DNA of 64,000 nt, taken from contig NC_092579.1 of assembly GCF_037975245.1 (NCBI RefSeq), positions 1,307,501-1,371,500 on the forward strand, written 5' to 3'. Positions 25,601 through 34,000 of this stretch are shown in pieces. The translations under genes and the position numbers were made by a program. The stretch comes from Apostichopus japonicus. Taxonomy: Eukaryota; Echinodermata; Holothuroidea; Aspidochirotida; Stichopodidae. Numbering within the stretch: position 1 is the first letter of the stretch; the number at the start of each line of letters is the position of its first letter. Under the pieces are notes generated by a model, which was not told the origin of the DNA, ran no database searches, and saw nothing but the letters and a program-made list of their open reading frames with translations.

Positions 25601-25841
25601 CACTTTTGATGTTTCAGGCTATATATAGTATGTTACACATAGGCAGCATTGGGATTAGCTGACACCTTTATCTACCCTTACCCAGGATATTGCCAATGAG
25701 AGGCCATCCCTTTGGTCCAGGTGGAAAGTTCTTAGTCGGCTTTTGTTGACTCCATATCCACATTCCAGCCAATACTGTTGTTATGGTAACCAGAGTTAGA
25801 GATGTGGAATTAACTACCACTGCACTAGACTCAAAAGCCAT
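15557..25841 (-). CDS. Cytochrome P450, CYP2-clan type, 9 exons, complete
   Basis: The exons are 25841-25682, 25133-24951, 23761-23668, 21712-21548, 20239-20031, 18545-18420, 17675-17436, 16786-16688 and 15810-15557. They sum to 1530 nt (509 residues plus TAA) with all phases consistent. The protein has an N-terminal membrane anchor followed by PPGP (microsomal P450), a C-helix WKLHRK, an I-helix AGTDTS (313-318), a K-helix ExxR (E370, R373), a PEHF in place of PERF (425-428), and the heme loop FSTGRRVCIG with Cys452 as thiolate ligand. Length and nine-exon layout fit CYP2-clan enzymes (CYP1, CYP2, CYP17 and relatives). The reaction is NADPH-P450-reductase-driven monooxygenation at the ER. 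The substrate cannot be read from sequence: xenobiotic, sterol and fatty acid are all possible. All catalytic motifs are intact, so it should be an active enzyme. Confidence 0.93.
16330..16520 (-). mobile_element. tRNA-derived SINE in P450 intron 8
   Basis: On the minus strand, box A TAGCCTAGTGG (16507-16517) and box B GGTTCAAATCC (16464-16474) have tRNA spacing. An unrelated body follows, running toward a (TA) tract at 16291-16320. Pol III promoters are intact but the cloverleaf is not, so it is a SINE and not a tRNA gene. A second (TA) tract lies at 16632-16671, just 3' of exon 8. Confidence 0.65.
16688..16786 (-). CDS. P450 exon 8: K' helix region
   Basis: A 99-nt, phase 1-1 exon encoding GGYTIPKDTWVLVNIYSMHY and LWDDPKKFTP. 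It ends inside the PERF-type motif, whose next residues (E, H, F) come from exon 9. Confidence 0.9.
17210..17400. repeat. Dispersed repeat, copy in P450 intron 7
   Basis: It shares GTCAAGGACAAATGGT, TGGTTGATTTATTAG-like and GAGGAGCC blocks with 56440-56600. That second copy's left part in turn resembles 53950-54100. Family unknown; ends not defined. Confidence 0.45.
17436..17675 (-). CDS. P450 exon 7: I helix oxygen-binding motif and ExxR
   Basis: A 240-nt, phase 1-1 exon. AGTDTS supplies the acid-alcohol pair (Asp316, Thr317) for oxygen activation. LYEVMR supplies E370 and R373 of the K-helix salt bridge. ALL invariant residues are present. Confidence 0.92.
18420..18545 (-). CDS. P450 exon 6: H helix to start of I helix
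   Basis: A 126-nt, phase 1-1 exon. It encodes PKDFIEMLFQSRQEIKDEG and THE start of helix I (IRQTVVDVFG), with the codon split G|CC at the alanine of AGTDTS. Confidence 0.87.
18610..19060. repeat. Degenerate tandem repeat in P450 intron 5
   Basis: Blocks such as CATCACTTGAAGACATCAC and CCACAGACATCCTATTA recur. Two longer units of roughly 170 bp are nearly identical (around 18720-18800 and 18860-18960). Confidence 0.7.
19120..19609. mobile_element. Non-autonomous hAT-like element with perfect TSD (490 bp)
   Basis: The inverted ends TAAGGTGACC and GGTCACCTTA are flanked by ATCTAGAA on both sides (19112-19119 and 19610-19617). The left end continues AGACGTCCCCGATTTTCGGG, a sequence type seen in MITEs of many animals. 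No coding capacity. It lies in P450 intron 5. Confidence 0.85.
20031..20239 (-). CDS. P450 exon 5: F/G helices
   Basis: A 209-nt exon, phase 2 in and phase 1 out. It encodes YEFDDPELTRLMYLS, LLADYIPIFKYVPTPGQRKL and FFNLVNKEVDEHREKYDG. The 'adyiPifky.p' region is typical of the CYP2-clan F-G loop, which sets substrate access. Confidence 0.87.
20547..21050 (+). repeat. ~146-bp tandem repeat in P450 intron 4
   Basis: About three and a half copies are present. The landmark TTTGACYCYTGGTGACCCC recurs near 20692, 20839 and 20985 (146-147 bp apart). A related copy in inverse orientation lies at 60290-60560. Confidence 0.75.
21006..21018 (-). promoter_or_regulatory. Perfect DR1 nuclear-receptor half-site pair
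   Basis: TGACCTTTGACCT is two AGGTCA half-sites with a 1-nt spacer on the minus strand, the consensus for RXR/HNF4/PPAR-type receptors. It is part of the 146-bp repeat in P450 intron 4, so it may be accidental. Similar imperfect pairs occur in neighbouring units. Confidence 0.3.
21548..21712 (-). CDS. P450 exon 4: D/E helices
   Basis: A 165-nt exon, phase 2-2, with acceptor TTTCAG and donor CA|GTAAGTT. It encodes KRFEKLVYSIIPAL, DTRTVLASSIYNILASLCFG; the closing SLCFGKQ matches the CYP2-clan sicFGkr motif. Confidence 0.87.
22790..23036 (-). mobile_element. LINE reverse-transcriptase C-terminal fragment
   Basis: The minus frame encodes KLRKYDHWKRRGNRL and GRRGRRKKGWLDNIKE. These match the well-known 3' end of non-LTR retrotransposon ORFs (lr.fGHv.R, then G.R.RGRp...W.dnik.w). 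It is truncated at both sides, abuts the TTAA element at 23039, and lies in P450 intron 3. Confidence 0.65.
23039..23395. mobile_element. TTAA-flanked MITE, copy 2 (357 bp)
   Basis: TTAA at 23039-23042 and 23392-23395. The ends AGGGTGTGAAGACTCGC and the complement of AGGCATTGAAGACTCGCC match copies 1 and 3. It lies in P450 intron 3. Confidence 0.8.
23668..23761 (-). CDS. P450 exon 3: C-helix
   Basis: A 94-nt exon, phase 1 in and phase 2 out. It contains DIVFGQYSPSWKLHRKLAF. The W-x-x-x-R-type C-helix motif contacts a heme propionate and the reductase; here it reads WKLHRK. Confidence 0.88.
23872..24262. mobile_element. Decayed hAT-like MITE (391 bp)
   Basis: The ends CAGTGGCATAGGAA and the complement of CAAGGGCGTAGGAACTG are inverted. 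Flanks GTATCTAT and GATTCTAT agree at 6 of 8 positions. Long G and C runs near both ends are common in this type of element, and they make sequence here error-prone. It lies in P450 intron 2. Confidence 0.5.
24951..25133 (-). CDS. P450 exon 2: helix A and beta-1 region
   Basis: A 183-nt, phase 1-1 exon. It contains TEYAKEYGDIFSIRVGQRW, VVLNG and EALLKKGVEFANRP, the expected A-helix, beta-1 and B-helix order. Confidence 0.88.
25682..25841 (-). CDS. P450 exon 1: anchor and proline hinge
   Basis: The ATG at 25841 starts MAFESSAVVV, followed by a hydrophobic anchor (LTLVTITTVLAGMWIW). The hinge PTKNFPPGPKGWPLIGNIL comes next, the standard microsomal P450 beginning. Donor G|GTAAGG, phase 1. Confidence 0.9.
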
Positions 25842-27700
25842 GCTGCTAGTTTATGGATCCTGAGCAGTTCACTATAGTGACAGAAGAAAAATAATACATC
25901 TTTGACTCTTTCGTAACTATTAATCACCTTTAGAAAACAGCCATGTCCCTACCATTTAATTCATCATCCTGCCTAATTTTAAAGATAACATTGCACCTGA
26001 TAAACCCAGCGATAACCTACATAGGCGTATATGATGTCACAAAAAGTCCGGTATTAATTTAGAATCCGTACCAATCGACCCTACTTCTTAACCCCTAACC
26101 CTATTCCCTACTTCCTTACCCTACTCCTTAACCCCTAACCCTATTCCCTACTTCCTTACCCTACTCCCTAACCCCTCACCATATTCCCTACTTCCTAACC
26201 CTAATTCCTAACCCTACTCCTTAACCCTACTTTCTAACCCCTAACCTTATTCTGCCATTTCGAAGTAAGCTTTCCCATTCATATGGTACGGATTCTAAAG
26301 TTAGGCCAAAAGTCCTCCTCTAGGCCTATCAATGTAAGCATTAAATAAACTTTAATTCTCTGAATAAAAGTTGGGCCCTGCAAGCTTTCACACAATGTTG
26401 GCTACTACTTTGAGCACTGTAACAAAGTTGGCCTTGGCCAGTACTACTGACACAATGGCCATATCTTAATTAGCCCTTACTGCTACTGCGCTAACGTAAT
26501 GTTAAACTAGGAAGCCCTCAGACTCAGAGCTACCTGTAGAGTCAGACACAAGTTGATGAGCTGCCACCAGGTAATCCACAGTATAGGTCTGGCCTACCTG
26601 TATTTTGTAGTAACTATTGTATGACGTACGTAGCTTATTAACATTATGGGTACATTATGAAAACTTTTACCCCTCCCCCCCCCCAAAAAAAATGGGAAAA
26701 TCGGCCTGAAATATATAGCGTATATAACTCATGGCTCGTCTAATTGCTTACGCGAAAGTGGCCAGGGTATAGAGTTCTATAGGACCTAGAACTAATAGTA
26801 ATACTATAGGCTACTACTACTGTACTAGTTACCGTTAGTTAGGCCTAGGCTAATCCGCTTCAGAGTCACCCCTTGGAAATATTGCTGCTCAGTGCTTTCA
26901 CAATTTGGATAATCAGTGCAGGATTATATGAATAACGTCTGCCAGTGACGATGAGGACAAAGAGCTGATTATCCTGGATTGATAGATGATAATTGTGGTG
27001 ACAAATTCGATGAGACTGTCTACATAATTATGGTTTACTCAATCCAGTACCTGGACATTTGAGATACGTCATTAATTCAAAAAGGTTTACAGTGTATACA
27101 CTGTACTGTACAGTAATAATTAACTACAAATACAAGGACAATCTGGCACCTGTTGCCGATATGCGGATATACACGTAACTTCACTATGTTGCGTAACTAC
27201 GCAAACTTGTTGCTGCACGCGTAGCTTTGGCCGGTTCGCAGTTATATTACCAGAATTTAGATTAGAACATGCGCGATATGATGGAAATTTCCCTCACAGT
27301 ATGGTACTTTTTGCCTTTATTATAATAACACAACTAAAGAGAGAACACATACACGTCTGATCTGCTTGGGGTTTAAAGACTTGCTTTTCTCATTCAATCA
27401 ATGATCTTTGCGACTCTTGACTTAATTCCTCTGCTTATCATCTATTTTCTGGATATGTATACATATATTTCGGTATAAGTGGAGAAGAAGAAATGCTCAA
27501 TTCAGAATCAATTTTCACATTATGTTAATAATTCCTTTGTATCATTCAGATGACATACCTATGTTGGTATCAGAACTCTAAATATAATCGATTTACCACA
27601 TACATGTTTAATAATCGTGAATAAATGAGACGGGAAAATTATTATTATTATTAATATTAATATTATTATAATTATTATTATTGTTTTTATTATTATTATT
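25842..27700. other. P450 upstream region
   Basis: No TATA box is evident near the P450 ATG. A telomere-like block lies at 26085-26256. Otherwise AT-rich, with no coding exon seen. Confidence 0.4.
26085..26256 (-). repeat. Degenerate telomere-like repeat
   Basis: CCCTAA- and CCTAACCC-type words dominate. A 40-bp unit (TAACCCCTAACCCTATTCCC and following) occurs at 26089 and 26129 and then decays. It resembles metazoan TTAGGG telomere repeat read on the complementary strand, but expanded as a minisatellite. Confidence 0.6.
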
Positions 27701-27705
27701 ATTAT

Positions 27706-28652
27706 CAGTGGCGTCGCAAAGGGGGGGGGGCAGGGGGGCACGTGCCCCCCTGGATAACCTAGTGCCCCCCGAGTGCCCCCCCCCCATCTGAGATTTGGGT
27801 TGGTAAAAAAATATATATATATTTTGTTGTTATATTCAACTCCCATCATCTCAGTTGGTTTTTCTTAAGGACAAAGAAGCACAGTAATTCGTATTTTCTT
27901 CAAATGAGCTGCGAAAAATGAAAATTTTATCCTTGACCGTCGGGTGTCGAAGTCGTAACCCGTGCCATCACAACAGGTGTCGATATTTACATTGAATATG
28001 TCAGTGCTCACGCCATACCAGCGGCTATACACGTCCGCTTGACAGGTTAGGAGCTGACGAAATGTGAGAATGTGAGGCACCATACTTGCCTATATTTGTG
28101 GACCCATATATTAACCCTGTTGTGTAGGGGGTGCAGAGGTCATTTGAGGTCAGATGCTTGTAGGAACAAATGGCGAATGTTCACACCTGCATACTGAGCC
28201 ATACTCGATGTGTGATCAAACTTTGGATTGCATGGTGAGATCCCTGATAGGAGCCAATAACGATGCTGGAACCTGTTACATTTAATAGATAATGGAAGAA
28301 AACGAGAAGGACAAGAAAGGAGTCGGGGGTCATGCACACATTAATTCAACAAATGTAGGTTCTATTTATAGGGTTAGGCATAATATCGACAGCATGTGGT
28401 TCATATCCTCTGCAAAATTCTGCGCATTGTTAAAATCATTACCTCAGAAATAGCAATTTCTGGAGATATCTTCAGATCGAATTTAGCATCAAATGTGGCA
28501 CCATTTTGCATCTAGCCCATCCTCCATATGCGAAAATCCCTCCCCTTAGACCCTTCCCCCAGGACGGCGATCCGTATCCACCTAAGTGCCCCGCCATCAG
28601 ATGCTGGTGCCCCCCTGTGCCCCCCAGACTGAAAAGTCTGGTGACGCCACTG
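27706..28652. mobile_element. hAT-like element inserted in an (ATT)n tract (947 bp)
   Basis: The inverted ends CAGTGGCGTCGC and the complement of CAGTGGCGTCACC are flanked by ATTATTAT on both sides (27698-27705, 28653-28660). Because the flank is an ATT microsatellite, the duplication alone is weak evidence. The inverted ends make the call. C- and G-rich subterminal runs are present. No transposase is recognised. Confidence 0.75.
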
Positions 28653-29875
28653 ATTATTATCATTATTATTATTACTATTATTACTATTATAACAATTCTG
28701 TCGATTTCATGACAGTCCTTTCTTTGTTGCTGTGTCAAGTTGATTAAAATAATTATATCATCCATGCTTTTTAGAAATCGTCTCGTAATGTAGTGCCATA
28801 ATAAGCCTATAGCCGTAATTTAGAGTAGAGCAGATGCCACTTCTGATTTCTAGGGTGCCATGATAGGGACCAAATACACACGCTGTTATCGGTTAGACAG
28901 CTCCAGGGTGCCATTCCCAGGACAGTCAAAACAAGTTTCCTCTTCGTTCAAGAGTAGGTAGATGACGTCATGAATAATGCACGTCTGCGATTGGCTTGTT
29001 ATTTACCGGCCTGGTGTATGAAATTTTTTCTTGTCCGACGCTGGAAACATCGCCTGACCATTTTGCCTGAGTCTTACAAATGTAAGCCGCAATATTCTGT
29101 GGTATTTTCCCCAATTACTCACACGTTTCAATATTCATTAAAGAGGCATGAGGAAAAATAAATATACTTTGACATTGTAAACTTAGAACTCGAATTTCAT
29201 TTAAATTAGAAATGCGTAGTCTTTTAACTCTGGATAGTCGTAGGCTTGGCCTAGGCCACTAAGTAATACATGCTAGGCCTAGTTACGCTATATTTTCGAG
29301 AACATAGAAGTTTAATGACGCGGGACCAATCAACTACGACTAAGTTTGGAAATTTCATAATTTTACAATAGCAACAGGAAATAAAACAAACTTGAAGAAT
29401 GAAAGCTTGTCGCTCAATGTGCTTTTCACAACAGTGATGATGTAACTAAGCCCAAATGATCGTTTTCAGTAACATTTTTCATGTTACTATCGGCCTAACC
29501 TAGTTAACTTCTATACAGCTACCTAAAGCAGGGCTAGCCTATACTAGTGGTTTGTATCAGCTCAACTGGTGAGTAATAGTTTTCAGTGGAAATAAAGACG
29601 GAAAGAAATGTACTCAGACAATGCTTTGTATACGTTTCTTTTATACTTTGCATAGTTTTATTAAAACAAAGGATAGGCTAGTTATTGTAGCTCATTTGAG
29701 ATTGCTTAGGCCTAAGTTTACTTCAGCTACATTGGACTCTAGTTTTATTCCATCTGTGTCATAACCTTTTATGCCTAGCCTATCTTGGGTATCACAGCTG
29801 CACCGTTATAAGCAAAGATGTTTGAAAATTCCCATCGATATTTTGTCAAAAACATGAAAAGATATGTACAGGTTG

Positions 29876-30232
29876 TTAAAGGAAGTGAGACTCGCGCAAG
29901 AGAAACGTCTAATGCCGGTAATTTGACCTAGTTTCGAATGAGGTGTAACAGAAGTGTAAGACACCACCATCGATCCCAGAAAATAAGCACACAGCTTGCT
30001 ACCTTTGGTAATTATACACTAGTGTACATACAGCTGCGGTCAATACCCACAGCACAGTGTACAAACAATACAGCGATGGACATCTCAGGTCCAGCTAAAG
30101 ATAACAAGGTATCACGTTTCATTACTGTCTGCATTTTGTAGCGATAAGCAGAAAACTTCCCTTGCAAGCAAGAGAAAGTTAACTTTTTCAGAGCTCGAGA
30201 CATGGTTTGGGGCGAGTCTTCAATGCCTTTAA
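29876..30232. mobile_element. TTAA-flanked MITE, copy 3 (357 bp)
   Basis: TTAA at 29876-29879 and 30229-30232. The ends AGGAAGTGAGACTCGCG and the complement of AGGCATTGAAGACTCGCC flank the same interior as copies 1 and 2. It lies between the P450 and CEP95 genes. Confidence 0.8.
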
Positions 30233-30537
30233 GATATTTCCAAAGCTAGATATGTACATAAGATTAAGACAACTTTGTATGACAAATTTGAGTAGGGCCT
30301 ATATAAGTTGAAAGTTAAAATCTTAAATGTTTAATAATTGAGCTTCCAAATAATATCACATTCAGCATTCATAAACAGTCACACTGAGACAGTTGGTTAA
30401 TATTATTCAGAAATATATGAAACTCTAATTACTCATCCCTAATGTTAAGATGATTACCATACCTGCAAGGCAAAGCCTTGGGAAATGTTTAATTCAGCAA
30501 TGAAACTGAAAATCCAGTGTATCCAGTGTACTTATAT

Positions 30538-30610
30538 AATAATAATAATAATAATAATAAATACTACTTATAAAGCGCCTCCCAGAAATCTCGAAGCGCT
30601 GTACAGTGAA
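30538..30610 (+). repeat. (AAT)n with SINE-like tail
   Basis: An AAT microsatellite is followed by ACTTATAAAGCGCCTCCCAG and CGAAGCGCTGTACAG. This AAAGCGC...GCGCT hairpin type is common at retroposon ends in invertebrate deuterostomes. The boundaries are uncertain. Confidence 0.45.
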
Positions 30611-31047
30611 GAAAGTCAAAAACAGAAAAACCTTATATTCGATTACAAATGCTTCTTCGCAATCAGAAGATTTGCATGGATGATTGCCTCAAAGAGTGAA
30701 CTATGCTGGTCTAAAGGAAATCCTGAAAGACAACACACCAGTTGACAGTTGATACAATTGCTATAAATGTGTAAGGAACTATGTACATACAGTAGCCAAC
30801 ATTTCTGGATACATTCTTGATAATTAGGGGAAAGGGTTTCACATAGAACTGTACATCGAACATTTGAAACATTCTGTTAGTGTTGCTGTTATGCACATTG
30901 GTTAAAACCTTAAAATTTCTGAACAATTGTGTATAACATTGCATTAAATTATGCAAGATTCTATTCCACAAGTACAAAGTGGACATAGTTTCTTCAATTC
31001 TTCTCAAATTTAATATTTTTGCCTTATTTATAGTTTACACCTGCAGT

Positions 31048-31096
31048 ATGGATATTCCATCTTCATCCTCATCTGAATATGGAGAATCTCAAACTG
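31048..31096 (+). CDS. CEP95: CEP95 exon 1: start codon
   Basis: MDIPSSSSSEYGESQT plus one nucleotide. The donor G|GTTTGT is weak, but its phase 1 joins G|GG TTC of exon 2 to give GFIETANEF, where the human protein also begins its first helix a few residues in. Start choice is moderate. Confidence 0.6.
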
Positions 31097-34000
31097 GTTT
31101 GTAGATTTTAAGTCTTTTGAATGTTTATTAGATAGGAACCCCTTTGGAATGGTTGTTGGTCAGTGAACATACTTGTTTGTAATGAACAGTTAGACTTGAA
31201 TTGAAACCGATGTTCTAACTTTCTCTTTCCTATCGTGTTTTCAGGTGGACTTTTTTCCACTAAATTTTGCATTAGCATTAAAACTGTATGATTTCTGTGC
31301 ATATGCATATCATCTGTGTGATTATGAAGGTCAAAAATTGGGGTTTTTTGGGGGGATGTTGTGTGGGGGGGGGGTGGTTTAGATACCAACTGAGGACCCC
31401 ATAAAAGTAACTAAATGTTCACAATTGCAGTATTATTTACTTTTGGTATTACACACATTTGTTTATCCTTTGTCTATTTGATTTATTCACTTTCCTTCTA
31501 CTGCCCCACTTTTGTCTGAGTAGCTTTTGTTGTTGACATTTTCATTCCTACTAGTCAAAGCTGATTTATTGATTTTATAGTATGCCTTATCATCCAACAG
31601 TCTAAAGCAGGAGTTCCCTAAATGGGGTGCATAAACCCCCAGGTGGTGCGCAAGCCCATCCCAGGGGGTTCGTGAGACGTTTCTGAAAGCCTAAACTAGA
31701 GTACTTTTTGTTGAACTGAAATCTGATATGGATAATACCTGTGCCTATCGACAAACTCTTTTCCCGTTCCATACGCATATGTTGCCATAATAGTATCGTA
31801 CCGTGCATGTGATAAAATAATTGAATTATGAAACAGATACAGGCCGCATGACTTTGGTGAAGTTGGTGTACGCATGACAGTACGTCTTGAAGATAAAGAG
31901 CTGATCTGATCTTGAAGTTTCCAAATAAATATTTGTTCATCTCTTGTTTTATTGTTGTCACAATATTACACTATGGAACTTGATCTTTTATGAAGCAGTC
32001 TTATGCCTATTATAGTATAATAATGCATAAGATCGTGTCTCGAAAGTTGGGGGTTCATAGACAACTCTGACATCCACAGGGGGTTCGTGGGGGGATAAAG
32101 TTAGGGAAACCCTGGTCTAAAGGTACTATTCAATCATGATCAATTTCATCTTCTTTCTAAAACCTGTATTAACAATTTTTCCCTTGGGTAAAAAAATTTG
32201 TTGTAATGAAATTGAAAAAATAAGTTAAGTTCATTATGTTTAAGGCTCACAGGAACTCTTGTTTACTTTTCCCACCAGCAGGGTTCATAGAGACTGCCAA
32301 TGAATTTCTCCTGAAATATGGACTTGACCGAGTCTCTGACCTGGCAGAAGTTACGGCTTCAGTATTTGTGACCGTCTATGAACTTATTCTGGGCGACAGA
32401 TTGGAAGGTAAAAGTTCCAGACACTCACAGCAATCTCCAACTCTAGAGTTTTACAATATTAATCACTTGCTAAAAAATGCCAGTGGTGCATAAAATAATC
32501 TACGAGTTTGCTAACATGGAATTCCCACTCGAATTGCCTTGAATTAATACAATCACAAGATTCCTTTCGCAGAAAAATGCAGATTCCTTTTTTTCCCCAT
32601 CTGGCAAGCAGATCCACTAACATTTAACCAGTAAACAGCCTGAATTTCGAGCCTTGATCTCTTTTCCAAACGGTAACATGGCATTGCTCTATTGTTGTTG
32701 AAGTGTCAGCCTGAAGATCAATTTGAACTGAGAGCTGTCGCTATTTAATATTGGAATCCTTCAACTTATTGCTTGGAAACATGTTGCAGCTTGTCTCCTG
32801 TTCACTCATTAAGCAATTGGTTGTCAGTGAACTACCTCTGTATTCAGTTTCATAACCAAAAACTCCTAGTATGCTAGAGCAAACCATAAGAGGTTCGAAG
32901 CTTAACTACATACATCACTGACATGACCCAAATCCAATTTGACAAAGTACTAAATTGTTTGGAAGAATTTACTTCCAGTGTTTTCACCACCGGAAAAGTA
33001 CTTAAATAGTCTTGTTATTTTAGCATTCCAAAATCTGAGACCATTGCAGATAAAGACTTTTGACAAAGATGGAATATCAAATTATCATTTATTATATTAC
33101 ATTACTCATGCTTCTGTGGTGTTTCAGAGTTTGTTCAATCAGTGCTTGTCAAGAACCAAAAAATGCTTCAAGGGTGTTATTTACAGATTCACAGAACAGT
33201 ACTTCTTACACGCAAAATGATTGGTCGTGTTGAAAGGATTTCATTCTATTTTCAACAGGGAAAGCTCATAGCAAATGACTATCTTGATACAATATCCTGT
33301 ATTCTTACATATTACATATTAGACACTTGTATAGCACTGCTACATCAAGATTGTCTTAGTCTTGGTCATTGGTTACTTGTCACACCTACATACCCAAGGG
33401 TTTGGCAATTCAATCAATCTCTCCTGGGGCACCACAGTGCACCCCAACCATGTATTTCCTGGTGGACTTCCCATAAGGTGCAGCCACAAATCGGCGCACT
33501 ATTTTTACAAGTTACCTCGCCAGTCCTCATTTATACACCTGGGTGAAGAGAGGCAATGGAGATAAAGCGCCTTGCCCAAGGACACAACGCAATGAGTCTG
33601 GCCAGGGCTCGAACCTGTAATCCTTAGATCACAAGTCCACTGCCTTAACCACTTGACCACAACGCCCTCTCATTTAATCTATGTTGCATTCTTACTTCAG
33701 GAGTCATCAAAGATGTGGTAACCAGAGAGGATGAGATCAACAACATCCAGCGTTTGATTGACAGTCTTGCCAATGACTTTCTGCACTGTGACCTGTCACA
33801 CATCACTGGGGTGGCGGTGGCAGACGGTCGTGTGACCAGCATTCAATACCTGTTGGAGATTTTCCTTGCACTTGAAGCATTCTTAATGGAACAGATCAGT
33901 TTAGACTCCTCTAGCCATGCTGATGGTACGTCTGTACTTGGTATAGAAAGACACATTATGGTGGAAGATTTGAAATTTACTGCAATTAGTAAACGCCAGT

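Larger units (their letters stand above)
28661..31047. other. CEP95 upstream region
   Basis: It holds a TTAA element (29876) and a SINE-like piece (30538). CTG|GTGAGTAAT at about 29567-29578 is a good donor. An acceptor-like CACCTGCAG ends one base before the CEP95 ATG. A non-coding first exon is therefore possible but not shown. Confidence 0.35.

Noticed and set aside
30711-31007. 98-codon minus frame upstream of CEP95
   Set aside because: No domain, no splice context and AT-rich composition; chance frame.
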